13,120 bases of DNA from Limisphaerales bacterium (GTDB lineage: Bacteria; Verrucomicrobiota; Verrucomicrobiia; Limisphaerales; UBA11358): positions 1-13,120 of the forward strand of contig DAIDJC010000061.1 of assembly GCA_027451565.1 (NCBI GenBank). The letters run 5' to 3'. Positions 6,881 to 13,120 of the stretch are shown piece after piece (within the stretch, counting starts at the first letter, position 1; every line of letters starts with the position of its first letter). Both the position numbers and the translations under genes were made by a program. The notes under the pieces were generated by a model. That model had not been told where the DNA came from. It made no database searches and saw only the letters and a program-made list of their open reading frames with translations.

Positions 6881-8089
6881 TCAATGACCCTGTATTTTCA
6901 AAACCTCGACTTCGCCGGTGGCCATGCGGCGAATTTTGACTGTGGCAGGTCCAATGGCCTCACAACGGATGGCCAGGTTGGTTCCTGCCAGGCCCACGGT
7001 TTGAATGTCATCCACGAAAAACGTCCGTCCGTTGATGATGGCGGAAGGCGTTCCGCCCCAGATGACACCCTCCAACTCCAGCCGTGATGGAATTAAGGCG
7101 GGCGCCGGGGACGAAACCGGTTTTGGAATCGTGGCAGGTTCTCCTGTCCATTTGGCGCTGTAAGGAAGGGTGGCCAGGTTTTTCACAGGGTATGCGGGGT
7201 TGCGCGGTGCCAGATTATTGATTTCTTCCAGATGGTCCATGTCAAGCCGCGGCGCCAACCCGCGCTGCATCCATTCAAAAATGCTTTCTATGCCGTATTC
7301 CTGCTCTGCGGCAACAAAAACGTTCACCTGGCCCCGCGTGTAAAGATTCGCCAACACTCTCCTTTTTTCATCCTCATTACCTTCGGAATCCATGAAAAGA
7401 TAGCCGATCATTTCACAAAATCCCTCTTCCGTGTCCCGTTCCAGGTGGCGATGCCTCTGTTCCGGCACGTTTTCACCCACCCACGCGTGGGAAAGTTCAT
7501 GTGCGCAAGTCTCCCTCAGTTCAGAGGGGGGCAACCCGGTCATCAGGCTCATTTTGTACCATTTCCGCCCATTTTCATAAACCGGGCGTATCCAGCCAAG
7601 AAGGTCCGGGCTGGCTGAACCACCTTCTGCGGGACTCAACAGGTCATCCTCCCCCATTTTGTCCGTGGCGCTGACGTCCACGTTCGATGGAAAAGTGGTG
7701 AAACGGCTGAACAACCGATTGAGGGATTCCCGCACATCCTGACAGGTGCTTAGAATGATTTCCGGGTCCAGGACGACATTGCGTGCATCGCGGGCGCACA
7801 AGAAGCGGCCATCTGGAAGTTGGACTTCATCACCTTTTTTAATGGGCATTCCGCACAGGTAACAGCGGGGCAATTGCGTGGCGCAGTTGGAGCAGACCAT
7901 TTCCTTTTGACCGGTCTCCAGGTCGGTCATGAAATAAAATTCGCCGGATAAGGGTTTCCCGCACACGCTGCAATAGTCCAAAGCAGGGCAGGTGGCCTGA
8001 AATCCTGCCAGAAATGCCCAGAAGGTCATGATGGCCAGCCAGTGTGCCGTCCATCCTGTCCGTTTCACCGCGAGCCCATGCGGGTTCAT
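6881..8089 (-). CDS. exported DA1-like protein: LIM-type zinc fingers plus HExxH metallopeptidase
   Basis: A 402-residue protein whose layout resembles plant DA1 peptidases. A hydrophobic N-terminus (about 17-36, after Lys9-Arg10) looks like a signal peptide or anchor. Two zinc modules follow: Cys40/Cys43 with Cys66/Cys69, and Cys76/Cys79 with Cys98/Asp101, spaced as in a LIM domain. The metallopeptidase site is HELSH at 197-201 (Glu198 catalytic), with a downstream DTEEGFCEMIGY block (219-230) that likely supplies the third zinc ligand, as in DA1 proteins. After a Pro-rich stretch (about 320-335), residues 337-400 look like the small beta domain of PilP/GspC-type secretion proteins. DA1 in plants cleaves growth regulators; no substrate can be named here. 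A GGCGG lies just before the ATG. It stands alone, downstream of the transketolase terminator. Confidence 0.75.
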   Translation of the reverse strand: MNPHGLAVKRTGWTAHWLAIMTFWAFLAGFQATCPALDYCSVCGKPLSGEFYFMTDLETGQKEMVCSNCATQLPRCYLCGMPIKKGDEVQLPDGRFLCARDARNVVLDPEIILSTCQDVRESLNRLFSRFTTFPSNVDVSATDKMGEDDLLSPAEGGSASPDLLGWIRPVYENGRKWYKMSLMTGLPPSELRETCAHELSHAWVGENVPEQRHRHLERDTEEGFCEMIGYLFMDSEGNEDEKRRVLANLYTRGQVNVFVAAEQEYGIESIFEWMQRGLAPRLDMDHLEEINNLAPRNPAYPVKNLATLPYSAKWTGEPATIPKPVSSPAPALIPSRLELEGVIWGGTPSAIINGRTFFVDDIQTVGLAGTNLAIRCEAIGPATVKIRRMATGEVEVLKIQGH

Positions 8090-8136
8090 ATCCGCCCGTA
8101 ATCAGCAGTTTCCAAGCCACGCGGACCATTCAAATG

Positions 8137-8166
8137 AAAAAGGCGCGGAACTGGGTTCCGCGCCTT
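8137..8166 (-). terminator. intrinsic terminator of transketolase
   Basis: A perfect 12-bp stem (8140-8151 with 8155-8166) closes a 3-nt TGG loop. Read on the minus strand it is followed by five T (8137-8141 on the plus strand are A). It lies about 40 bp past the transketolase stop and before the DA1-like gene, so it should separate the two transcripts. Confidence 0.9.
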
Positions 8167-8207
8167 CGCCGGGAGATTCCTTCCCGGAAGTTGTCTTAAA
8201 CTGGGGC

Positions 8208-10043
8208 TTAGATGGATTTGACCTTTTTAACAATGCCCGCAGCGTCAATTCCAAAGTGGGCGAGCAATTCCTCCGCTTTGCCCGACCGTGGTATTCCATG
8301 GACTGCCAATTTGTGCACCCGGATTCCGGCATGGCTCAATTCCCCAGCCACGGCATCGCCAAGGCCGCCTTCCGAATAATGGTCTTCCACGGTGACGACG
8401 GTGTTCTGGGTTTTTTGAGCTGCGGCAAGAATTTCGCGGGACCCCAGCGGTTTGATGCTGTAGGCGTCTATGACTGTCACGGTTATGCCTTGTGCCTTGA
8501 GAAGGTCAGCGGCTTTCAAGGCTTCAAACAATGTCACCCCGGCGCTCACAATGGTGACCTTGTCGCCGCTGGCCTGGCGCAGGACCTTGGCTCCCCCCAG
8601 CGGGAAGGTTTCTTCATTGGAATAAATCACGGGAGTTTTGGGCCGGGACGTTCTCATGAAGCACACCCCCTGGTGGCCGGCCATTTGTTCCAACAATTTT
8701 TCCGTGCTGACGGCATCACTAGGGTAAACGACCGTGCTGCCCACAACGGCGCGCATCATGGCCAAGTCTTCCAATGCCATTTGAGATGGCCCGTCCTCCC
8801 CAATGCTCACCCCCACATGCGACCCCACCAGCTTGATATTCGACTGGCTGATGCCCGCCACGCGGATATGGTCAAAGCTGCGGGTGAAAAAGGTGGCAAA
8901 GGTGGATGCAAAAGGCAGTTTGCCGCGGGTGGCAAATCCCATTGCCACAGCCACCATGTTTTGTTCCGCAATGTATCCCTCCGTGGAGCGGGCGGGAAAT
9001 TGTTTGAAGAATTTTTCGGCGAAAGTGGAGTTTTTGGTGTCTCCGTCAATGGCCACGATCCGTTCATCCACCTCCCCGAGCCGGGCCAGCGCGGCGCCAT
9101 AGGCCTCCCGCGTGGCCACCTGCTGGCCAAGGGTGTATTGAATGGGAGGATAGGTTGCGGCAGAGCGAGGGGTCGGCGCTGGAAGTGCATTCGGCTTGGG
9201 GATGCTGATTCCCAGGCCGGACTTGGCCACGGGTTGCAGCTCCGCCACCGCGCGAACCGCCTCCTCCTTGCTCAATGGCTTGCCATGCCAGCCTTCCTTA
9301 TCCTGCAAAAAGGATACCCCGGCTCCTTTATAGGTCTTGGCAATGATTGCCAGAGGCTTGTCATCCAGCCCCACGCCGCTCAACACCTCCAGCAATTCCT
9401 CAATGTCATGGCCGTCCACGTCCTCCACGCGCCAGCCAAAGGATTCAAAACGATCACGGTAAACTTCCACATGATGGCCAAAAGCCGTGGCCTCGCTTTG
9501 CCCCAGCCGGTTGGCATCCACAATGGCAATCAGGTTGCTCAATTTATTGATGCCTGCCAGGGACGCAGCCTCCCAAACAGCGCCTTCCGCCATTTCCCCA
9601 TCGCCAAGCAGCACATAGGTGTTGTAATCCAAACGATCCAACCGTGCAGCCAAGGCCATCCCCACGCCAACCCCCAAGCCCTGGCCCAAAGACCCTGTCG
9701 CGACGTCCGCAAATGCCAGCCTCGGCGTGGGATGACCTTCCAGGTCACTCCCAAATTGACGCAATTTCAACAGTTCTTCCACCGGAACAAATCCGTTTTC
9801 CGCCCAAGCCGCATACAAAAGCGGCGCTGCATGACCCTTGGACAGTATGAAACGGTCGTTGTTGTGGAACTTGGGGTTCTTGGCATCATATTTCATGTGC
9901 CCGAAAAATAGCGTGGCCGCAATGTCCGCTGCCGAGCAACAGGAGGTCGGGTGCCCGCTCCCAGCCGCCGTGGTTGCCTGTATGGAGTGAATCCGCAACT
10001 GGTTCGCGATGCCCTTTAATGGTTCAATATCCGTTTCAATCAT
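8208..10043 (-). CDS. tkt: transketolase (animal-like length, about 611 aa)
   Basis: A thiamine diphosphate enzyme transferring two-carbon ketol units in the pentose phosphate pathway. Visible landmarks are AGSGHP (His31), the thiamine/metal site GDGEMAEG (from residue 147) with Asn178, the catalytic Glu360 in EQNMVAVAMGF of the pyrimidine domain, and a C-terminal domain from about residue 490. At 611 residues it resembles the shorter animal/archaeal-like transketolase group rather than the about 660-residue E. coli type. The frame opens upstream with a GTG at 10100, but ATG at 10041-10043 fits the family start better. A GATAAT box (10063-10068, minus strand) just upstream may be the -10 element; the -35 is unclear. 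A strong terminator follows. Confidence 0.95.
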   Translation of the reverse strand: MIETDIEPLKGIANQLRIHSIQATTAAGSGHPTSCCSAADIAATLFFGHMKYDAKNPKFHNNDRFILSKGHAAPLLYAAWAENGFVPVEELLKLRQFGSDLEGHPTPRLAFADVATGSLGQGLGVGVGMALAARLDRLDYNTYVLLGDGEMAEGAVWEAASLAGINKLSNLIAIVDANRLGQSEATAFGHHVEVYRDRFESFGWRVEDVDGHDIEELLEVLSGVGLDDKPLAIIAKTYKGAGVSFLQDKEGWHGKPLSKEEAVRAVAELQPVAKSGLGISIPKPNALPAPTPRSAATYPPIQYTLGQQVATREAYGAALARLGEVDERIVAIDGDTKNSTFAEKFFKQFPARSTEGYIAEQNMVAVAMGFATRGKLPFASTFATFFTRSFDHIRVAGISQSNIKLVGSHVGVSIGEDGPSQMALEDLAMMRAVVGSTVVYPSDAVSTEKLLEQMAGHQGVCFMRTSRPKTPVIYSNEETFPLGGAKVLRQASGDKVTIVSAGVTLFEALKAADLLKAQGITVTVIDAYSIKPLGSREILAAAQKTQNTVVTVEDHYSEGGLGDAVAGELSHAGIRVHKLAVHGIPRSGKAEELLAHFGIDAAGIVKKVKSI

Positions 10044-10227
10044 AATCAATAGGTCCGACCAGATTATCTGTCTGAATTCAAATGCCAAGAATGAAATCAC
10101 TCCCCAATGAATCGAATGCGAAAAATCCGGTTGATAAAACGTCGCATGGAATTCATGGATGGAGGAAGATTGCGAATTTCACCGCAGGCCCGATTTCTCC
10201 GGCGATGTGCCCGGAACAAAGTCAGGC

Positions 10228-10443
10228 GATGGACAGATGGATTCCGGCCTGAAGCGGCCCCGGGCAGATGGCGGATCGGCTGGCAATATTGACGTCGTGC
10301 TTTGCGCTTACGGCAAAAGCGGCAAAGTTTATGATTTTAGCGCCTTGGAGGTTTAAGCTCGAAAACGCCTTGGCCCGCAATTGATCTTCAAGGGCGGCAT
10401 TTTTAACGCGTGGAATAAAATATCCGCCTTCGCCCTCGACAAA
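10228..10443 (+). pseudogene. remnant resembling a NotI-like type II restriction endonuclease
   Basis: Two pieces in one frame are separated by TAA at 10354-10356. The first contains DGGSAGNIDVVLCAYG and KVYDFSALEV; the second ARKRLGPQLIFKGGIFNAW. From memory of the family, these resemble two conserved parts of NotI-like endonucleases, with the part that should lie between them (after DFSALEVQ, before the KRL-PQL block) missing. That suggests an internal deletion plus a stop. Nothing convincing precedes 10228, so the N-terminus is also lost. The adjoining methyltransferase remnant supports a restriction-modification origin. The NotI-like label is tentative and needs a profile search. Confidence 0.45.
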
Positions 10444-10671
10444 AATGCCGGTTCACGGCTTTATACGCATTCGGTCATTGATCATGAGAAATTGTTTGCC
10501 GCCTGCGAAAATCTCAAGGGCGATTTCCTGATGACTTATGATAATTCTGATGAGGTGCGGGAACTGGCCCGGCGTCATGGGTTCAAAACCAAAGCCGTTC
10601 CCATGAAAAATACGCATCATGCAGAGATGAGTGAATTGCTCATCGGGCGGGATTTATCGGGGTGTGGTTAA
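10444..10671 (+). pseudogene. C-terminal remnant of a D12-class (Dam-like) adenine-N6 DNA methyltransferase
   Basis: The frame continues directly from the endonuclease-like remnant. It reads AGSRLYTHSVIDHEKLF, then GDFLMTYDNSDEVRELA and MKNTHHAEMSELLIGRDL, blocks typical of the C-terminal part of D12-class adenine methyltransferases. The N-terminal SAM-binding FxGxG region and the DPPY catalytic motif are missing, so this piece cannot methylate DNA. No start codon with a ribosome site is seen. Its TAA shares the TTAA at 10668-10671 with the stop of the convergent neighbour. A cognate methyltransferase following an endonuclease gene, reduced by deletion, is the simplest explanation. Confidence 0.7.
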
Positions 10672-11336
10672 GGCCCGGTGGGTGCGGGGGATGGTTCGGG
10701 CGGGAAAGAGTGGCCCGGAAAGGAACACGTCGGCGCTTCGTTCACCGCATTGATGGAATACTTGCCGCCACTCGGGCATTGCGGAAAGGCCTTGTTCGCC
10801 AAGAAAGGCAGCAAGTCATCCGCGCTGGGAACCGCCGAGTCCGCCTCCCCGTTCTCAATGGCCCATGCCTGCTTCGCATCGTCTATCTGCCGCAGGTTGG
10901 CGAGGCAGGTTTTCTTGGCAATGATGACTGCGCTGTTCGTGGCGCTGGAGAGCGCTATGGTCATGATCGTTGCGTTCCGTTGCTCTAGTTCAAGCAAATG
11001 CTCCTGTTGCAGGCGGATTGCCAGACGTGCTGTCGCCAAATGCGTGGCATTGGAATCGTTTGCCGCTTGAATTTTAAATAAGCTGACCTCCAAGGCCATC
11101 AACTCGTTGGTCAGAATTTCATTCTGCTTGCGCAACCGCAAAATCTCCGAAGCTTGCAGCCCGACATCCGAGTTTTTTAACACATAAAAATCCGCCTCAG
11201 TCTGGTGCAATTGCAAAAGGGTGTCGTGAAGCTGGGTCTGGACGGCGTCCTTCTGGCGATTTGCCCGGAATAAAAACAATTCCGCTCCCAGCATCATCGC
11301 GAGGCACGCCCAGGGAAACCACCGCTTTACATTCAT
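10668..11336 (-). CDS. membrane-anchored coiled-coil protein with pseudopilin-like C-terminus, function unknown
   Basis: A 222-residue protein. A membrane anchor (about residues 7-24, after Lys4-Arg5) is followed by a long heptad-rich helical stretch (about 26-135) rich in Leu, Gln and Glu. From about 140, the segment CLANLRQIDDAKQAWAIENG, then P..DLLPFL, QCPSGGKY and PTCSFPGH matches the C-terminal part of the many type II pseudopilin-like proteins of Verrucomicrobiota and Planctomycetota. The usual N-terminal prepilin signal (GFTLxE) is absent; the coiled coil stands in its place. A Pro-rich tail ends the protein. It probably sits in the inner membrane with the coiled coil outside. No neighbour explains its role. 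Confidence 0.75.
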   Translation of the reverse strand: MNVKRWFPWACLAMMLGAELFLFRANRQKDAVQTQLHDTLLQLHQTEADFYVLKNSDVGLQASEILRLRKQNEILTNELMALEVSLFKIQAANDSNATHLATARLAIRLQQEHLLELEQRNATIMTIALSSATNSAVIIAKKTCLANLRQIDDAKQAWAIENGEADSAVPSADDLLPFLANKAFPQCPSGGKYSINAVNEAPTCSFPGHSFPPEPSPAPTGP

Positions 11337-11688
11337 GGATGTCGCAGTTTCCGGCTTTGCTGGAAATCGTCAAACATTATTTAAACATAAACCATTTTGC
11401 ATCTCCTCGTTTTATTTATCGCCTTGCCCCCGGACCAGGGAAATCCCCCACCTAAATACATTCCAATGCGTGCCGACCTTTGCATCATCTCATCCAATCC
11501 AATCCAATCAATCCCAGTTCGAGTGCATGCCAAATTCTGGCTTTTTTGCCTTCTTCACAATGCGATTTTCAGGATTATTTAAAAAATCGTGATTTCAGAG
11601 TGGATAGCTATTTTTTATTACGTTTAAATAAAGGGTTTTATGAAATAAATGAATTTTAAAACTAATTGAATTCATTAAAAAATATGAA
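11337..11688. other. AT-rich intergenic stretch, no gene seen
   Basis: No supported coding region. The second half (from about 11560) is strikingly AT-rich and holds an 8-bp inverted repeat AATGAATT/AATTCATT (11648-11655 and 11669-11676) with a 13-nt loop. The left end presumably contains the promoter of the coiled-coil gene, but no convincing pair of boxes was found. Confidence 0.5.
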
Positions 11689-11732
11689 TTGTGTTATGAT
11701 TGTGACGTTTTTGTGACTTTTTTGTTACAATC
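11689..11732 (+). repeat. four direct repeats starting TTGT, spaced exactly 11 bp
   Basis: TTGTGTTATGA (11689), TTGTGACGTTT (11700), TTGTGACTTTT (11711) and TTGTTACAATC (11722) follow one another without gaps, about one helical turn each. The middle two share TTGTGAC followed by an AT-rich tail. The geometry (7 bp conserved plus about 4 bp AT-rich) is that of Pho-box-type sites bound head-to-tail by OmpR/PhoB regulators, although the bases differ from the CTGTCAT consensus. Binding is inferred, not shown. Confidence 0.55.
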
Positions 11733-11746
11733 CAGTGAATTGATGC

Positions 11747-11752
11747 TATATT
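11747..11752 (+). promoter_or_regulatory. candidate -10 box TATATT downstream of the phased repeats
   Basis: TATATT matches the -10 consensus at five of six positions and starts 14 bp after the last 11-bp repeat. Transcription would begin about seven bases downstream, at or very near the A of the ATG at 11759. There is no good -35 hexamer at ideal distance, as expected if an activator bound to the repeats replaces it. Confidence 0.4.
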
Positions 11753-11758
11753 GGTGTC

Positions 11759-11839
11759 ATGGAAGATTTAGCATATGTATTTCCATTGGGTGTAGCGGTG
11801 GTTTTTGCCTTTTTGACGCTCACCAAGGAAGTTCGTTGA
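11759..11839 (+). CDS. possible 26-residue single-span membrane peptide, perhaps leaderless
   Basis: ATG to TGA encodes 26 residues: an acidic start (MEDLAY), a hydrophobic run of about 17-19 residues with one proline, and a charged end (TKEVR), which is the layout of small membrane proteins. No Shine-Dalgarno sequence precedes it, but the TATATT box would place the transcript start at the ATG, fitting leaderless translation. It is too short to recognise by similarity, and chance is a real alternative. It may instead mark the start of a non-coding RNA. Confidence 0.3.
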   Translation: MEDLAYVFPLGVAVVFAFLTLTKEVR

Positions 11840-12393
11840 TTGGCTTGCGACCGTGTCTCAGGCGGTTGGCGGCGAGAGTCGCTGCAATCTACCCGTGAGG
11901 GTCCGTCTAACGCAGGTTTTGCAATCCACTCGTTTTTCCATTCGTTTAGGCCTTTGCCTTCCGCGCATTCTTTCCCCAATCCCGGCCCGAGAGCGAACTT
12001 TTTTGCTTTTGTCTTGAACCCGAAAAACGAAATTCAAAAGGCCAATCTGCTCCAATCTACTGGGCCTGAAATCTTTGGAAAAATTCCACCAGACCGCTTC
12101 GGGTATGGTTTTGATATTTTCAAAGGGTTTTTCGCTCCAGCATCTTGCCGCATCTTGACCCTTTCAATTTCGCTTTTTGAGTTGAATCGTGTCCGCTTGG
12201 GATCCATTCAAACTCTGCCAGGAAGGGGTGATCTATCCCCGACCGCCCGTCAAAAGCCAAAAATCCTCTCAATTTTGGCTGAGACCGCCCTTAACTGCTC
12301 CAAATTCGATCCTACGCAAAACTGAAACATCCGAGATGGAGTCAATCAGGGCGGGTCTTTTGCCAGCGGTAGCGGTCTGGGAGCCTGCTCTTT
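11840..12393. other. intergenic stretch without convincing genes
   Basis: A 161-codon plus-strand frame (11840-12325) fills most of this stretch, but its composition (runs of Ser, Pro and Phe, no recognisable motif, no ribosome site) does not look like a protein, and no minus-strand frame is better. It may be eroded coding sequence or an untranslated RNA. No tRNA or terminator was recognised. Confidence 0.5.
12241..12290. repeat. short hairpin flanked by 8-bp direct repeats
   Basis: GACCGCCC occurs at 12241-12248 and 12283-12290. The 34 bp between contain AGCCAAAA (12255-12262) and its inverted copy TTTTGGCT (12273-12280) around a 10-nt loop. The arrangement resembles a tiny insertion with target duplication, but it is short enough to be chance. 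Confidence 0.4.
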
Positions 12394-12741
12394 TTACTTG
12401 GCAGTTTCGATTTTGCTGGCGGTAAGGATTTCCTTGCCATCTTTTTCTTTCACAGTCCCGGTGACTGAGACTTTTTCCCCATCTGTTTGGCAAACATTGG
12501 AGTGAAAATCCTTGCTCACGCCGTTTTGTTTCAGCCAGTAGTTCACGGTTTTTCCGTCTTGCTGCACCTGCAACACATTCTGGCATTCCGAGCAGAGATG
12601 CAGGGTGCATTTGCCGCAAACCAGAAGTCCGGTGAGTGTGACGGGGGAATCGGAATCTTCTGCTTGCAGTGTGGGAAGGGTTGTGGACAGGAACAGGCCC
12701 GCGGCCAAAAGAACCATCAGGTATTTAAAGGTCGTTTTCAT
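12394..12741 (-). CDS. small exported Cys-rich protein, function unknown
   Basis: A 115-residue protein with a clear signal peptide: Lys2 and Lys6, a hydrophobic core at about 8-20, and a likely cut after TLQA (residue 27). The mature part has a CxxCx4CxxC cluster (Cys42, 45, 50, 53) followed by His80 and Cys84, and ends in a strand-rich stretch VSVTGTVKEKDGKEILTASKI like an OB-type beta fold. Similar short secreted proteins are, to my recollection, common in Verrucomicrobiota and Planctomycetota and lack an assigned function. The cysteines could bind metal. ATG at 12739-12741 is preferred over an upstream TTG (12768) because it starts directly at the signal peptide. It is divergent from pgk. 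Confidence 0.8.
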   Translation of the reverse strand: MKTTFKYLMVLLAAGLFLSTTLPTLQAEDSDSPVTLTGLLVCGKCTLHLCSECQNVLQVQQDGKTVNYWLKQNGVSKDFHSNVCQTDGEKVSVTGTVKEKDGKEILTASKIETAK

Positions 12742-12768
12742 GGTTGGAATAACGTTTATGGTTAACAA

Positions 12769-12796
12769 AGTTGCCAGTTGAACAGCGGCAACTGGC
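12769..12796. repeat. overlapping inverted repeats in the divergent region before pgk
   Basis: Two mutually exclusive hairpins share sequence: GCCAGTTG/CAACTGGC (12773-12780 with 12789-12796, 8-nt loop) and AGTTGCC/GGCAACT (12769-12775 with 12787-12793). Neither is followed by a T run, so they are not terminators. They lie 28-55 bp upstream of the Cys-rich gene's start and could be an operator or leader structure. Confidence 0.5.
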
Positions 12797-12945
12797 TCTA
12801 CTATAACACAATTTTGAGGGGGTATCCACCAATTTCAGGCCAATTCGAAATTCCCGATTTTTGGGGACGCAGCAGGGAGGAAACGCAATCGTGATGAGTT
12901 TCGTTTGGCTTGATGAAAAGACTGGCGCGAGGAGGCGGGGTCTGG

Positions 12946-12951
12946 TACAGT
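12946..12951 (+). promoter_or_regulatory. candidate extended -10 box for pgk
   Basis: TACAGT preceded by TGG forms an extended -10 element; the -35 (TGGCGC, 17 bp upstream) is weak. The start would be near 12958, leaving a leader of about 19 nt. No Shine-Dalgarno sequence is visible before the pgk ATG. Confidence 0.35.
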
Positions 12952-12976
12952 CCCGGACTGATTTTGTAATCATTAT

Positions 12977-13120
12977 ATGGCAAAACTCACTGTTCGTGAC
13001 CTGGATGTTCGTGGCAAGCGCGTTTTCATGCGCGTGGATTATAACGTGCCTTTGGAGGAGCGTGATGGGCAGATGGTCATCACGGATAATACGCGCATTG
13101 TGGAGACCCTTCCCACCTTG
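12977..13120 (+). CDS. pgk: phosphoglycerate kinase, N-terminal 48 residues (cut by right edge)
   Basis: Phosphoglycerate kinase transfers phosphate between 1,3-bisphosphoglycerate and ADP in glycolysis. The visible part has the family's opening MAKLTVRDLDVRGKRV, the substrate-binding motif RVDYNVP (19-25; usually RVDFNVP) and DNTRI (37-41). The small insertion LEERDGQMVI before DNTRI is also seen, to my recollection, in Verrucomicrobiota enzymes. The ATG is the natural family start. The rest of the gene lies beyond the window. Confidence 0.95.
   Translation, partial: MAKLTVRDLDVRGKRVFMRVDYNVPLEERDGQMVITDNTRIVETLPTL

Noticed and set aside
8028..9911. A 627-codon plus-strand frame opposite transketolase
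   Set aside because: It is antisense to a clearly conserved enzyme, has no recognisable motifs, and is explained by the codon bias of the tkt frame.
10044..10100. Transketolase starting at the upstream GTG
   Set aside because: The extra 19 residues are unlike transketolase starts, and an ATG fits the family length.
11840..12325. 161-codon plus-strand ORF
   Set aside because: No ribosome site, no motif, low-quality composition; more likely non-coding or eroded sequence.

Overview
The window looks like chromosomal DNA of a Verrucomicrobiota bacterium, possibly from the Pedosphaera/Limisphaerales side. This is inferred from gene content only: a phosphoglycerate kinase with an RVDYNVP start, an animal-length transketolase, a coiled-coil protein with a pseudopilin-like tail, a small secreted Cys-rich protein, and few clear Shine-Dalgarno sites. 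No rRNA, tRNA, CRISPR array or complete mobile element was seen.

Positions 1-1641 (minus strand) hold a membrane pair, lemA followed by an M48 metallopeptidase cut by the left edge. Positions 1751-5978 (minus strand) are a compact molybdenum cofactor operon. Its transcription order is a ModE-like DNA-binding protein, moaD, a moaE-moeA fusion, moaC, a mogA-type gene, then moaA. The last three overlap or nearly touch, and the stop of moaD lies one base before the fusion start. The set covers cyclic pyranopterin formation (MoaA, MoaC), dithiolene sulfuration (MoaD, MoaE) and molybdate insertion (MogA, MoeA). MoeB, MobA and a molybdate transporter are absent here.

Positions 6206-10043 (minus strand) carry a YqgE/AlgH protein, an exported protein resembling the plant DA1 LIM-peptidases, a strong intrinsic terminator, and transketolase. 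Positions 10228-10671 (plus strand) are the remains of what looks like a type II restriction-modification system. A NotI-like endonuclease remnant runs in one frame, broken by a single stop, into the C-terminus of a D12-class adenine methyltransferase. A coiled-coil/pseudopilin-like gene lies tail-to-tail with it.

Positions 11337-12393 hold no convincing large gene. This stretch does contain four TTGT-starting repeats at exactly 11-bp spacing, a TATATT box, and a 26-codon membrane-peptide ORF whose ATG falls where transcription would be expected to start. The window ends with a small exported Cys-rich protein (minus) and the divergent start of pgk (plus).

The most noteworthy points are the MoaE-MoeA fusion with an altered KPGKP motif, the bacterial DA1-like peptidase, the restriction-modification fossil, and the phased repeats with a possible leaderless mini-gene.
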